A DNA stretch of 64,000 bases from Nonomuraea sp. MG754425 (GTDB lineage Bacteria > Actinomycetota > Actinomycetes > Streptosporangiales > Streptosporangiaceae): contig NZ_SSXE01000006.1 of assembly GCF_021699195.1 (NCBI RefSeq), positions 36,158 to 100,157 on the forward strand. Reading direction: 5' to 3'. A model generated the notes under the pieces. The model was not told where the DNA came from. It was given only the letters and a program-made list of their open reading frames with translations, and made no database searches. Both the position numbers and the translations under genes were made by a program. Position 1 is the stretch's first letter, and every line of letters starts with the position of its first letter. This document shows, in pieces, positions 41,850-51,806 of the stretch.

Positions 41850-42476
41850 TCAGAAGAGGTCGGGGAGGTTCCCCGGCAGCGGGTAGGTCTTGTTCGGGTC
41901 GTAGTCGAACAGGAAGCTGAGGTCGGCGGTCTTCAGCAGGATGTCGTCCGGCAGGCTCTCGACGAACAGGTAGAGCAGCGCCGACAACGTGGTGCCGCAG
42001 ACGATCTCCCCGGAGCCGATGAGCTTGCGGATGTTGGCCAGCGGCACCCACTCCACCCGCTCGGCCTCCCAGGGGTCGGACGGCGGGCCGATGCGGGTGG
42101 CCGACTCGGCGCGGTAGAGGTGGTTGAGACCGTCGGAGAAGCCGTTGCTGGGCTGCACCGACAACATCGGCCGCAGCGGGCCGGGACGCCAGCCGGTCTC
42201 CTCCTCGACCTCCCGCGCGGCGGCGGCCATCGGCATCTCGCCGTCCTCCACCCCGCCGAGCGGGATCTCCCACCCCCAGGTGTCGGTGATGAACCGATGC
42301 CGCCAGATCAGCAGCACGCGGTCCTTGTCGTCGGTGACGACGGCGCCCGCTCCCGGGGCCGTGCGGACGAGGCGGTGGTCGAGGCGGCGCCCGTCGGGCA
42401 GCTCCACGTCCGCGACCCGTATGTCCAGCCATTGGTCGAGATAGAGGGACTTCTCGGAGTGGACCTGCCAGCGCAT
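41850..42476 (-). CDS. Nudix hydrolase, ADP-ribose pyrophosphatase-like
   Basis: 208 aa. The Nudix box is GGVEDGEMPMAAAA followed by REVEEETGW. The N-terminal strand WLDIRVADVELPDGRR and the loop SNGFSDGLNHLYRA are typical of ADP-sugar pyrophosphatases (the NudF/ADPRase group). GGGAG lies ~10 nt before the ATG at 42476. Probable substrate ADP-ribose or a related sugar nucleotide; not provable from sequence. Confidence 0.87.
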   Translation of the reverse strand: MRWQVHSEKSLYLDQWLDIRVADVELPDGRRLDHRLVRTAPGAGAVVTDDKDRVLLIWRHRFITDTWGWEIPLGGVEDGEMPMAAAAREVEEETGWRPGPLRPMLSVQPSNGFSDGLNHLYRAESATRIGPPSDPWEAERVEWVPLANIRKLIGSGEIVCGTTLSALLYLFVESLPDDILLKTADLSFLFDYDPNKTYPLPGNLPDLF

Positions 42477-42495
42477 CTGATCAGCTCCCGCGCGT

Positions 42496-42526
42496 GTAAT
42501 GTTTACTCTACGTTACTAGTCATTAC
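42496..42526. promoter_or_regulatory. AT-rich inverted repeat upstream of the Nudix gene
   Basis: GTAATG at 42496-42501 and CATTAC at 42521-42526 flank an AT-rich core containing CTACGTTACTAG, in the divergent region between the Nudix hydrolase and adnA. Likely promoter or operator DNA. Confidence 0.4.
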
Positions 42527-42718
42527 GCTCCGTGCGCGACCGATCGGCGTGACTCCCCTGCACGGCTCGCCGGACGGCTCCGGTGAAGCTCCTGGCGAAC
42601 AAAGCGCCCGGCGTGTCACGAGAAAACTGGCATTTGCCTAGATACGGTAGGCGGATCGCTGGAGGAGACCGGGCAAGTCGGCACGATCTACCCCTGTGGT
42701 CTGGTGGAATCTAGTGCT

Positions 42719-45700
42719 GTGAGTGCTCAGACCTGGCGGTTGGTGCGAAGAGGCAGTGGCGGGCCCGATGTGCCCCCTGCGCTGGATGAGCACCAGCGTG
42801 CCGTGGTCGAGCACGAAAGCGGGCCGCTGCTCGTCCTCGCTGGTCCGGGCACCGGCAAGACCACCACGATCGTCGAGAGCGTGGTCCACCGGATCGAGCG
42901 GCGCGGCCTCGACCCCGAGCGCGCGCTCATCCTGACCTTCAGCCGCAAGGCCGCCGAGGAGCTGCGCCGCCGCGTCACGGGCCGGCTGCGCCGCACCACC
43001 CGCACCCCGGTGGCCATGACCTTCCACTCCTACGCGTACGCGATGCTGCGCCGCGAGTGCGTGCTGGCGGGCAAGGCCCCGCCGCGCCTGCTCACCGGGC
43101 CGGAACAACTGCTGGAGATCCGGCGGCTGCTCCACGGCGAACTGGAGCTCGGCGCGCCCGACTGGCCCCCGTCGCTGCGCGAGCCGCTGCGCACCCGCGG
43201 CTTCGCCGAGGAACTGCGTGACTTCCTGTCCCGCGCCCACGAGCGGGGGCTCGACGCCGCGCGGCTGATCGCGCTCGGCCGCGTGCACGGGCGCGCCGAC
43301 TGGGCCGCGGCCGGGCTCTTCTACGAGCGTTACCAGGACCGCTTCGACCTCGCGCCGGAGGAGACCTACGACTACGCCGAGCTGGTCGGCGCCGCCGCCG
43401 CGCTGCTGGCCGCGCCGCAGGCGCGCGAACGCGAGCGGGCCGCCCACGACGTCGTGTTCGTCGACGAGTACCAGGACACCGACCCGGCGCAGGAGATGCT
43501 GCTGACCCAGCTCGCCGGCGACGGCCGCGACCTGATCGCGGTCGGCGACCCCGACCAGTCGATCTACGGGTTCAGGGGCGCCGACGTGCAGGGCATCATG
43601 AAGTTCCCCGAACGCTTCCGGACGCTCGACGGCCGCGAGGCGCCCGTGGTGGCGCTGCGCGTGTGCCGCAGGAGCGGATCCGAGCTGCTGGCGGCCTCCC
43701 GCCGGGTGGCGGCCAAGCTGCCCGTGGCCCCCGCGCCCGAGCACGACCAGCGTCACGGTCACCGCGACCTCGTGGCGCCGGTCGAGGCCGAGGCCGGCGA
43801 GGCACGCGTGCTGCTGGCCGACAGCACCAGCCAGGAGGCCGCGATCGTGGCCGACACGCTGCGCCGCGCCCACCTGATCGACGGGGTGCCGTGGCACCGG
43901 ATGGCGGTGCTGGTCCGCTCGGCCAGGCGGCAGGTGCCGCTGCTGCGGCGAGCGCTGGTCAACGCCGGGGTGCCGACGATGATCGCGGGCGACGAGGTGC
44001 CGATCGCGCAGGAGCCGGGCGTGCGCCCGCTGCTCACGATGTTGCGGGTGGCGCTCGACCCGCCCTTCCTCGACGAGGGGGTGGCCGAGGAACTGCTGAC
44101 CGGCCCGCTCGGGGGCACCGACATGATCGGCGTGCGCCGCCTGCGCCGCGCCCTCAAGATCGCCGAGAACGAGGCCACGGCCGTGGCCGCCGCCGAGGCC
44201 GCCGCGCACCCCGAGGACCCGGTGTCCGGCGAGGTTCCCGAGGAGGTCGAGGGGCTGCCGTTCAAGGCGCGCTCGTCCGGTGAGTTGCTCGTGGCGGCCG
44301 TCAAGGACGTGCGCGAGCTGACCCGCGTCGAGCCGCACGTCGCGCTCCCCGCCGAGCGCGTGGCGAAGCTGCTGACCGCCGCCCGCGAGGCCGCCCGCCA
44401 GGACGGCACCGCGGAAGACCTGCTCTGGAGGATCTGGCACGAGAGCGGCCTGGGCTCCCGCTGGAGCGAGCAGAGCCTGTCGGGCGGCCCCAGGGGCGCG
44501 CAGGCCGACCGCGACCTCGACGCGGTGGTGGCGCTGTTCGACCACGCGGCCAGGTTCGTCGACCGCATGCCGATGGCGGGCCCCGAGGTGTTCCTCGACG
44601 ACCTGGCCGCCCAGGAGATCCCCGGCGACACGCTGGCCGAGCGCGCCCCCGACGGCGACGCCGTCCGCGTGCTGACCGCCCACCGGGCCAAGGGCCTGGA
44701 ATGGGACGTCGTGGTGGTGTCGGGCGTCCAGGAGGGCGTCTGGCCCGACCTGCGCCTGCGCGGGTCGCTGCTGGGCGTGGAGGACCTCGTCGAGGTGGTG
44801 GAGGGCGGTGAGCCGAACAAGACGTCGCTGGTCTCCAAGCTGCTGGCCGAGGAGCGCAGGCTCTTCTACGTGGCCGCCACCAGGGCCAGGCTCCGGCTGG
44901 TGGTCACGGCCGTGGGCGGCGAGGACACCGACGAGCGCCCGTCGCGGTTCCTGTCGGAGCTGCTGCCGGGCGCGGTGGAGTCGGCCACGGTCGACGACCA
45001 CGCCCGCTGGCTGAACATGCCGGCTCTGGTGGCCGATCTGCGCAGCGCGGTCACCGACCCCACCAAACCGCGCAGGGTGCGCCACGAGGCCGCGCGGCAG
45101 CTCGCCCGCCTGGCCGCCGCCGGCGTGCAGGGCGCCCACCCCAACGACTGGTACGCGCTCACCCCGATCTCCGACGACCGCCCCCTGAGCTGGCCCGGCG
45201 ACGTCGTGAGCATCTCGCCGTCGGCGGTCGAGAGCTTCACCAAGTGCGGCCTGCGCTGGCTGCTGGAGACGGCCGTCGGCGCGGCGGGCACCAGCACCGC
45301 CCAGGGCCTGGGCAACATCATCCACGCCCTGGCCGTGCTGGCGGCCACCGATCTGCCCAGCGAGGACCTGCTGGGCGAGCGCCTCGACCGGATCTGGAAC
45401 GACCTCGACTTCGGCGGCGTCTGGTACAACCGCAAGCAGCGCCAGGTGGCCGAGCAGATGATCGGCAAGTTCCTGCGCTGGCACAAGGAGAACCCGCGCG
45501 AGCTGGTGGCCCTGGAGGAGGCGTTCACGGCGATGGTGTCGGAGGGCGTCCAGATCAAGGGCCGCGTCGACCGGGTCGAGCGCGACTCCGACAACCGCGC
45601 GGTGATCATCGACCTCAAGACGGGCGGCTCCAAGCCCAAGGCGGGCGACATCGAGCGCCATCCGCAGCTCGGCGTCTACCAGCTCGCCGCGCTGCTGGGC

Positions 45701-45964
45701 GCGTTCGCCCGCCACGGCATGACCGAGCCGGGCGGCGCGGCGCTGGTGCAGGTCGGCAAGGCGGCCGGCAAGAACGACGCGCTGGAGCAGAAACAGGGCC
45801 CGCTGGGCGACGACAAGGACCCGGGCTGGGCCGGAGACCTGGTCGACACCGTGGCCACCGGCATGTCGGGCCCGTTCTTCCAGGCCAAGGTCAACGACGG
45901 CTGCCGTACGTGCGCGGCCAGGGCGAGCTGCCCGGTCAACGACAGCGGGGGTCAGGTGTGCTGA
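42719..45964 (+). CDS. adnA: AdnA-like helicase-nuclease subunit
   Basis: 1081 aa from GTG 42719, 9 nt after GGTGGAA. The UvrD-like motor domain has motif I GPGTGKTTT, DEYQDTDPAQ, GDPDQSIYGFRGAD and AHRAKGLEWD. The C-terminal RecB-like nuclease has IKGRVDRVERDSDNRAVIID followed by LKTGG. A Cys at TKCGLRWLLE and three terminal Cys (CRTCAARASC) are positioned for a 4Fe-4S cluster. With AdnB it forms the actinobacterial end-resection machine that prepares double-strand breaks for recombination. Its stop overlaps the adnB start (GTGCTGA). Confidence 0.9.
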   Translation: MSAQTWRLVRRGSGGPDVPPALDEHQRAVVEHESGPLLVLAGPGTGKTTTIVESVVHRIERRGLDPERALILTFSRKAAEELRRRVTGRLRRTTRTPVAMTFHSYAYAMLRRECVLAGKAPPRLLTGPEQLLEIRRLLHGELELGAPDWPPSLREPLRTRGFAEELRDFLSRAHERGLDAARLIALGRVHGRADWAAAGLFYERYQDRFDLAPEETYDYAELVGAAAALLAAPQARERERAAHDVVFVDEYQDTDPAQEMLLTQLAGDGRDLIAVGDPDQSIYGFRGADVQGIMKFPERFRTLDGREAPVVALRVCRRSGSELLAASRRVAAKLPVAPAPEHDQRHGHRDLVAPVEAEAGEARVLLADSTSQEAAIVADTLRRAHLIDGVPWHRMAVLVRSARRQVPLLRRALVNAGVPTMIAGDEVPIAQEPGVRPLLTMLRVALDPPFLDEGVAEELLTGPLGGTDMIGVRRLRRALKIAENEATAVAAAEAAAHPEDPVSGEVPEEVEGLPFKARSSGELLVAAVKDVRELTRVEPHVALPAERVAKLLTAAREAARQDGTAEDLLWRIWHESGLGSRWSEQSLSGGPRGAQADRDLDAVVALFDHAARFVDRMPMAGPEVFLDDLAAQEIPGDTLAERAPDGDAVRVLTAHRAKGLEWDVVVVSGVQEGVWPDLRLRGSLLGVEDLVEVVEGGEPNKTSLVSKLLAEERRLFYVAATRARLRLVVTAVGGEDTDERPSRFLSELLPGAVESATVDDHARWLNMPALVADLRSAVTDPTKPRRVRHEAARQLARLAAAGVQGAHPNDWYALTPISDDRPLSWPGDVVSISPSAVESFTKCGLRWLLETAVGAAGTSTAQGLGNIIHALAVLAATDLPSEDLLGERLDRIWNDLDFGGVWYNRKQRQVAEQMIGKFLRWHKENPRELVALEEAFTAMVSEGVQIKGRVDRVERDSDNRAVIIDLKTGGSKPKAGDIERHPQLGVYQLAALLGAFARHGMTEPGGAALVQVGKAAGKNDALEQKQGPLGDDKDPGWAGDLVDTVATGMSGPFFQAKVNDGCRTCAARASCPVNDSGGQVC

Positions 45965-48900
45965 ACCCCGCCGAACTCGCCGGCAAGCTCGGCGTCCTCG
46001 CGCCCACCCCCGAGCAGGCGACGGTCATCGAGGCCCCGCTGGAACCGATGGTCGTCATGGCCGGGGCCGGCTCGGGCAAGAGCGAGACCATGGCCGGCCG
46101 GGTGGTCTGGCTGGTCGCCAACGGCCTGGTCAAACCGGAGAACGTGCTGGGCCTGACCTTCACCCGCAAGGCCGCCGCCGAGCTGGCCACCAGGGTCAGG
46201 GAGCGGCTCGCCGGCCTGGCCGAGGCCGGGCTGGTCGAGCCGGGCGCGCTCGACAACGAGCCGACCGTGTCCACCTACCACGCCTACGCCGCCCGCCTGG
46301 TCACCGACCACGCGCTGCGCGAGGGCATGGAGCCCACCATGCGGCTGGTCACGCCCGCCGTGTCGTGGCAGCTCGCCTCCCGCGTGGTGGCCGGGTACGA
46401 CGGCCCGATGGACCGCGTCGAGCTGGGCCCGCCCTCGGTCACGGCCGCCCTGCTGGAGCTGGCGGGCGAGCTGTCCGAGCACCTGCGCTCGCCCGCCGAC
46501 GTGCGCCGGATCGGCGAGTGGCTGCACGGCGCGCACGAGCTGCTCCCCGGCCGGACCACGCTGGCCCAGCGCAAGCCGCTCAACGTGCAGGCGGCCAGGC
46601 AGCAGTTGCTGCCGCTGGTGGAGGCGTACGAGCGGCTCAAGCGCGCCCGCGAGGTCATCGACTACGGCGACCAGATGTCGCTGGCCGCCCGGATCGCCGC
46701 CAACCATAAGGAGGTCGGCGAGATCGAGCGCGGGCGCTACTCCGTGGTCCTGCTCGACGAGTACCAGGACACCAGCCACGCCCAGCTCGTCCTGCTGCGC
46801 GCGCTCTACGGCGGCGGCCACCCGGTCACGGCCGTGGGCGACCCGTGCCAGTCGATCTACGGCTGGCGCGGCGCCTCGGCGGGCAACCTGCGACGCTTCG
46901 CGCGTGACTTCCGCACCGCCGCCGGCGACCCGGCCCCGGTCCGTCAGCTCAGCGTCAGCTTCCGCAACGGCGACCGCGTGCTCGACGTGGCCGCCCGCGT
47001 GCAGCTCCCGCTGCGCATGGAGGCCCGCGAGGTGCCGGTGCTGGTCCCCGGCGCCAACCGGGTCGAGCGGGGCCGCGTCACCTGCGCCTTCCACGAGACC
47101 GCCGAGGACGAGGCCAGGTGGATCGCCGACGGCGTCGCCCGCCTCCTCGGCCAGGAGACCGCCCCCGACGGCCTGCCCTGGGGCGAGAAGGAGCGCAAGA
47201 AGACGCTCGCCCTGCAACCCCAGGACGTCGCGATCCTGGCCCGCAAGCGCTCGCAGTTCCCCGCCCTGCGCCGGGCGCTGGAGGATCGCGACATCCCGGT
47301 CGAGGTGGTCGGTCTGGGCGGTCTGCTGACCGTGCCCGAGGTGAACGACATCGTGGCCACCCTGCGCGTCCTGTACGACCCCACGGCGGGCGACGCGCTG
47401 GCCCGGCTGCTGGCCGGGCCCCGCTGGCGGATCGGCCCCGCCGACCTGCGGGTGCTCGGCGAGCACGCCCGCACGCTGGCCCGCGAGCTGAGCGAGAGCG
47501 GGCGCGAGTCGGACCCGCTCGACCAGGTGGTGGCCGACCTCGCCGAGGAACGCGGCAGCCTGGTGGACGCCCTCGACGAGCTGCCCGACCGGGAGGAGTG
47601 GCTGGAGCCGTTCTCGCCGCTGGCGCGCACCCGGCTCGTGGCGCTCGCCCAGGAGCTGCGCCACCTGCGCGCGCACACCGCGCAGCCGCTGCCCGACCTG
47701 ATCAGCGAGGTGGAGCGCAGGCTCGGCCTCGACATCGAGGTGGCCGCGCGCAGCGGCGCGGTGGGGGCGTTCGCGGCGCGGGCCGACCTCGACGCGTTCC
47801 TCGACGCGGCCTCCCGGTTCGCCGGCGACGCGGAGGACCCGACGCTGGGGGCGTTCCTGGCCTACCTCCAGGCGGCCGAGAGCGAGGAGTTCGGCCTGGA
47901 GGCGGGCCGGGTCGGCGAGAGCAACAGCGTCAAGCTGATGACCGTGCACGCCTCGAAGGGCCTGGAGTGGCCGGTCGTGGTGGTGCCCGGCCTGTCGCAG
48001 CTCGTCAGCTCGAAGGGGACGATCGCGATCGGCAGCATCTTCCCCGCCACGCCGGTCATGAACAGCCGGTGGACCGAGAACCCGCGCAAGCTCCCGTACG
48101 CGCTGCGCGGCGACGTGGCCGACCTGCCCAGGCTGTCCGGGCTGAGTAAGGAGGAGCTGGCGGCGTTCGACGAGCACTGCCGCGAGCGCGACCTGATGGA
48201 GGAGCGCCGGCTCGCGTACGTCGCGGTGACCCGCGCCCACTACCACCTGATCGCCTCCGGCTACCGCTGGGGCAGCGCCACCAAGCCGCTGGAGCCGTCC
48301 GACTTCCTGCTGGAGATCCGCGACACCGCCGACCGTGTCTCGGTCTGGGCCGCGGACCTCGAGGAGGGGGCCTCCAACCCGCTGCTGGCCGAGCCCGCGG
48401 AGGCCACCTGGCCGGTCACCCCCGAGGGGCTGCGCTACGAGTCCGTGCTCGACGGCTCCCACCTGGTCGAGGCCGCGCTGGCCGGCACGCTGGGCCCCTA
48501 CCAGGACGAGCCGATCAAGCCGTTCGAGGAGGAGCGGCTGCGGGCCTGGGAGCGCGACACCGAGCTGCTGCTGCGCGAGCGGGAGCTGCACCGGCGCAGG
48601 CCCGCCACCACGGTCGAGCTGCCGATGAAGCTGACCGTGTCCTCGCTGGTCACGCTGGCCGCCGACCCGCGCGAGCTGGCCCGCCGGATCCGCCGGCCCG
48701 TGCCGGTCGAGCCCGCGCCGCTGGCCCGCCGGGGCACCTCGTTCCACAAGTGGCTGGAGACGCGGTGGGACCAGCAGCGGCTGATCGACGACCTGGAGCT
48801 GTACGACGAGGAGCTCGAAGAGGCCGACGTGCGGCTGGCGGAGCTGCAGGAGCGGTTCGAGGAGAGCGAGTGGGCCGACCGGCGGCCGCTGGATCTCGAG

Positions 48901-49239
48901 GTGCCGTTCGAGACCATGATCGCCGACCGGCTGGTGCGCGGGCGCATGGACGCCGTCTTCGAGCGCTCCGGCGGCGGCTACGAGGTCGTCGACTGGAAGA
49001 CCGGGCAGCCGCCCAGGGGCAAGAAGGCCGCGAAATCCGCCTCCGTGCAGCTCGCCGCGTACCGGCTGGCCTGGTCGCACCTGGCGGGGGTGCCGCTGGA
49101 GGAGGTGGGGGCGGCCTTCCACTACGTGCGCGCCAACCGCACCGTCCGCCCGGTGGACCTGCTCGACGAGGCCGGCCTGGTGGCGCTGATCGAGCGCGTC
49201 ACGCCCGCAGATAGGCGAAGGCCGGCTTCGGGTGCATGA
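45958..49239 (+). CDS. adnB: AdnB-like helicase-nuclease subunit
   Basis: 1093 aa from GTG 45958. The motor motifs are intact: MAGAGSGKSETMAG, TFTRKAAAELA, LLDEYQDTSHAQ, GDPCQSIYGWRGAS and VHASKGLEWPVVVVPG. The nuclease domain near the C-terminus has VRGRMDAVFERSGG, VVDWKTG and VQLAAYRLAW. In mycobacteria AdnB is the lead motor of the heterodimer. The last 41 bp overlap the convergent PLP-decarboxylase gene of the siderophore operon, so the adnB end sits at the junction of conserved and accessory DNA. Confidence 0.92.
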   Translation: MLNPAELAGKLGVLAPTPEQATVIEAPLEPMVVMAGAGSGKSETMAGRVVWLVANGLVKPENVLGLTFTRKAAAELATRVRERLAGLAEAGLVEPGALDNEPTVSTYHAYAARLVTDHALREGMEPTMRLVTPAVSWQLASRVVAGYDGPMDRVELGPPSVTAALLELAGELSEHLRSPADVRRIGEWLHGAHELLPGRTTLAQRKPLNVQAARQQLLPLVEAYERLKRAREVIDYGDQMSLAARIAANHKEVGEIERGRYSVVLLDEYQDTSHAQLVLLRALYGGGHPVTAVGDPCQSIYGWRGASAGNLRRFARDFRTAAGDPAPVRQLSVSFRNGDRVLDVAARVQLPLRMEAREVPVLVPGANRVERGRVTCAFHETAEDEARWIADGVARLLGQETAPDGLPWGEKERKKTLALQPQDVAILARKRSQFPALRRALEDRDIPVEVVGLGGLLTVPEVNDIVATLRVLYDPTAGDALARLLAGPRWRIGPADLRVLGEHARTLARELSESGRESDPLDQVVADLAEERGSLVDALDELPDREEWLEPFSPLARTRLVALAQELRHLRAHTAQPLPDLISEVERRLGLDIEVAARSGAVGAFAARADLDAFLDAASRFAGDAEDPTLGAFLAYLQAAESEEFGLEAGRVGESNSVKLMTVHASKGLEWPVVVVPGLSQLVSSKGTIAIGSIFPATPVMNSRWTENPRKLPYALRGDVADLPRLSGLSKEELAAFDEHCRERDLMEERRLAYVAVTRAHYHLIASGYRWGSATKPLEPSDFLLEIRDTADRVSVWAADLEEGASNPLLAEPAEATWPVTPEGLRYESVLDGSHLVEAALAGTLGPYQDEPIKPFEEERLRAWERDTELLLRERELHRRRPATTVELPMKLTVSSLVTLAADPRELARRIRRPVPVEPAPLARRGTSFHKWLETRWDQQRLIDDLELYDEELEEADVRLAELQERFEESEWADRRPLDLEVPFETMIADRLVRGRMDAVFERSGGGYEVVDWKTGQPPRGKKAAKSASVQLAAYRLAWSHLAGVPLEEVGAAFHYVRANRTVRPVDLLDEAGLVALIERVTPADRRRPASGA

Positions 49240-50275
49240 GGAAGTCGTGGTGGGAGATGTTCCAGGCGTAGGCGCCGGCCATCTCGAACACCACGGTGTC
49301 CCCGACCCGCACCGAGGTCACGACGTTCCGGGCGAGGACGTCTTTCGGGGTGCAGAGCTGGCCCACGAACGTGACCGGCTCCCCGCCGAGCCCGGCCCCG
49401 TCCGCCGCGCCCGTGGGCAGCACGGTCAGCGGCTGGTCGTGCCCCTTGGTCGCCGGCGTCCGCAGGTGGTGGGTGCCGCCCAGCAGGATCGCGTACGCCT
49501 GGCCGCGCACCCGCTTCACGTCCACGACCCTGGTCACGTAGTAGCCGCAGTAGACGGTCAGCGCCCGTCCCGGCTCGATCCGCAGCCGCCTGCCCCGCCC
49601 CAGCCCGGCCAGCCCCGCCCCGTACGCGGCCCAGTCGAAGCGTGACCCGGGCGACTCGTACGACACCGCCATCCCGCCCCCGAGGTTGACCTCCTCGTAG
49701 GCGTCGATCGGCAGCCGGCGCGCCAGATCGAGCAGGGGCCCGGCGTCGAGCCCGCTGGCCAGGTGGGTGTGCAGGCCGCGCAGCCGGACGCGGTCGCCGA
49801 ACAGCGGCAGGCACTCCGCGACGCCGTCCTCGTCCATCCCGAACGGGCCGCTCATCGTCAGCGCCGCCCCCTCGACCGGCAGATCCGGGTTGAGCCGCAG
49901 CAGCACGTCGGCCGCCAGCCCGGTGGCCACGAGGCGGCGCAGCTCGTTCGGGGACTCGACGTGGATGCGGTGGTGCGGCAGGCGCAGCTCGGCGTCGGTC
50001 TTGCCGGGGCCGCCGAGCGCCACCCCGACGTCCGGGAACAGGCCCGTGACGTGCGCGTGCTCGCCCGCCGACGACACCTCGAACCCGTCCACGTGCCCGG
50101 CCAGCACCCGCAGCACCTCGGCGTCGGGGTTGGCCTTGACGGCGTAGTACAGCTCGGTCGCCCCCAGAGCGCGCCGTACGGCCGTCAGGTGCGCGTCCAG
50201 CGCGGGCAGGTCGTAGAGATAGGCGGGTACGGCGGGAAGGGCCGCAGCGGCCTCCAGGACGCCGGAGCCGATCAT
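49199..50275 (-). CDS. PLP-dependent decarboxylase of the siderophore operon (PvsE-like)
   Basis: 358 aa, alanine-racemase-fold (type III) decarboxylase. The PLP lysine is Lys47 in LYYAVKANPD; other motifs are the HTHLASG loop, GGGMAVSYESPG and EPGRALTVYCG. This family includes diaminopimelate decarboxylase and the siderophore enzymes PvsE and SbnH. In vibrioferrin synthesis PvsE decarboxylates a citryl-serine intermediate, as I recall it. ATG 50275 overlaps the stop of the upstream IucA/IucC gene. Last gene of the operon; the 3' end overlaps adnB. Confidence 0.85.
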   Translation of the reverse strand: MIGSGVLEAAAALPAVPAYLYDLPALDAHLTAVRRALGATELYYAVKANPDAEVLRVLAGHVDGFEVSSAGEHAHVTGLFPDVGVALGGPGKTDAELRLPHHRIHVESPNELRRLVATGLAADVLLRLNPDLPVEGAALTMSGPFGMDEDGVAECLPLFGDRVRLRGLHTHLASGLDAGPLLDLARRLPIDAYEEVNLGGGMAVSYESPGSRFDWAAYGAGLAGLGRGRRLRIEPGRALTVYCGYYVTRVVDVKRVRGQAYAILLGGTHHLRTPATKGHDQPLTVLPTGAADGAGLGGEPVTFVGQLCTPKDVLARNVVTSVRVGDTVVFEMAGAYAWNISHHDFLMHPKPAFAYLRA

Positions 50276-51804
50276 GCGAGGGGGTTCGCGATCGGGACGT
50301 AGCCGGCCGCGCGGTCGGCGCTCCTGGCCCAGCGCACCCCCAGGTTCGCCTTGGCCGGCAGTGGCGCGCCCGCGAGCAGGTCCGACAGGGGCAGCGGCCA
50401 CCCGAGTCCGGCGGCCTGCCGGGCGATCAGCTCACGGGCGTCGAGCCACAGCTCACGCAGCAGCAGGTCGTCCGGGCCGGCGAGGGTGGCGGCGATCTCG
50501 GTGAGGTGGTTGACGAGCAGGCAGTAGACCACGCGGGCCCAGCCGCGCTCGGCGTCGTGGGTCAGCGCGCGGGCCACCTCGGGCTGCAGCCCGCCGAGGT
50601 CGTGGCGGCCCGCGACGAGCTTGGTGCCCTCCAGGTCGCGGAAGACGGCCTGCGTGGGCGTGTCCGAGTCGTCCAGCCCGACCAGCACGTTCTGCAGGTG
50701 GGGCTCCAGCACCACGCCGTGCGCGAAGTACAGGTCCAGGACCGGCAGCGCGACCACCGTCACGTACGCGCGCCACCACGCGCGCGGGTCCTTGGCCGGC
50801 GCGTCCACCGCGAGCGCCCCGGCCAGGACCGGGGTCACGCCGGGGGAGCAGACCGCCCAGGGGCTCTGCCTGACGATCACCCCCAGCCCCTCGTGCAGCC
50901 GGCTCCCGGGCACGGCCGACCGGTACCCCGGCTCGGGCAGCCAGCGGGTCTCGGGATGCCTGGTCGCGATCTCGGCGAACACCGGCCCCAGCCGCTCGGT
51001 CAGCTCCACCGCCCCGGTCAGCTCGTACCAGGCGTTCTTCCGCACGCAGTTGGTGATCCGCACGTCGAGGGAGAACTTCAGGCAGACCTCGGCCTCCGGG
51101 ACGTACACGGTCCGCACCGACGACGTCGGCACCGCCACCGGGCCCGGCCCCAGGTCGATCAGCTCGTCCCCCAGCGCGGGCCTGAGCAGGTCGAGCTGCC
51201 ACGGATGCGCGGGCAGCACGCGGTACCCGTCGGGACCGCGGCCGATCCCGTCCAGCGCCGAGGTGTCGCCGCCCTCGGCCAGCACGTCCTCCCGCACGCC
51301 GAGCAGCCTGAGGGGGAAGCGGGCGTGCGCCTCCGGCGCGTAGGCCAGCCAGCCGGCCCCGCCCCGCGCCTTGGGGCTGGGGTGGAACGGATGCCCGTAC
51401 ACCAGCGCCTGCTCCGAGGCCAGCCACGGATCGGCGGGCGGCACGGCCCCCGCCCTGGCCCGCAGGATCGCGGCCACGGCGTCCCTGCTGGCCGCCACCT
51501 GCCCGGCGAACTCGCCGTTGTGCCCCTGCAACTCCGTCTCGACCAGCCGGATCAGCTCGCCGGTCGAAAGCGGGCGCCAGGAGCCGTCCTCCAGCCGCTC
51601 GGGCGGCCCCTCGAAGCGCAACGCCGCCCCGCCGTGGGTGCGGGCCCGCAGCAGCGTGCCCGCCACCCGCAACAGCACGTACGGCGGCGCCGGCCACACC
51701 AGGCCGCGCGGCCCGGCCACCTCCCGCACGCAGCAGCGCAGCAGGGCCGCCAGCGTCGCCTCCTCGGCCGGGCCGCAGGGCGCGTCGATGGCCAGTCCGT
51801 GCAT
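50272..51804 (-). CDS. IucA/IucC-family siderophore synthetase (second NIS enzyme, PvsD-like)
   Basis: 510 aa. GAGGAGAG lies 8 nt before the ATG at 51804. NIS synthetase motifs: YGHPFHPSPKARGG (nucleotide loop), LPAHPWQLD, SSVRTVYVP, LKFSLDVRITNCVRKN and HGVVLEPHLQNVLVGL. These enzymes adenylate citrate or a citryl intermediate and join it to an amine or alcohol. Position in the operon corresponds to pvsD. Which partner it uses cannot be read from the sequence. Confidence 0.88.
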   Translation of the reverse strand: MHGLAIDAPCGPAEEATLAALLRCCVREVAGPRGLVWPAPPYVLLRVAGTLLRARTHGGAALRFEGPPERLEDGSWRPLSTGELIRLVETELQGHNGEFAGQVAASRDAVAAILRARAGAVPPADPWLASEQALVYGHPFHPSPKARGGAGWLAYAPEAHARFPLRLLGVREDVLAEGGDTSALDGIGRGPDGYRVLPAHPWQLDLLRPALGDELIDLGPGPVAVPTSSVRTVYVPEAEVCLKFSLDVRITNCVRKNAWYELTGAVELTERLGPVFAEIATRHPETRWLPEPGYRSAVPGSRLHEGLGVIVRQSPWAVCSPGVTPVLAGALAVDAPAKDPRAWWRAYVTVVALPVLDLYFAHGVVLEPHLQNVLVGLDDSDTPTQAVFRDLEGTKLVAGRHDLGGLQPEVARALTHDAERGWARVVYCLLVNHLTEIAATLAGPDDLLLRELWLDARELIARQAAGLGWPLPLSDLLAGAPLPAKANLGVRWARSADRAAGYVPIANPLA

Positions 51805-51806
51805 GT

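Noticed and set aside
42638..45715. 1025-codon open frame antisense to adnA
   Set aside because: High GC makes antisense frames open. The translation is low-complexity (Gly/His/Arg/Val), while the opposite strand encodes full helicase and nuclease motifs.
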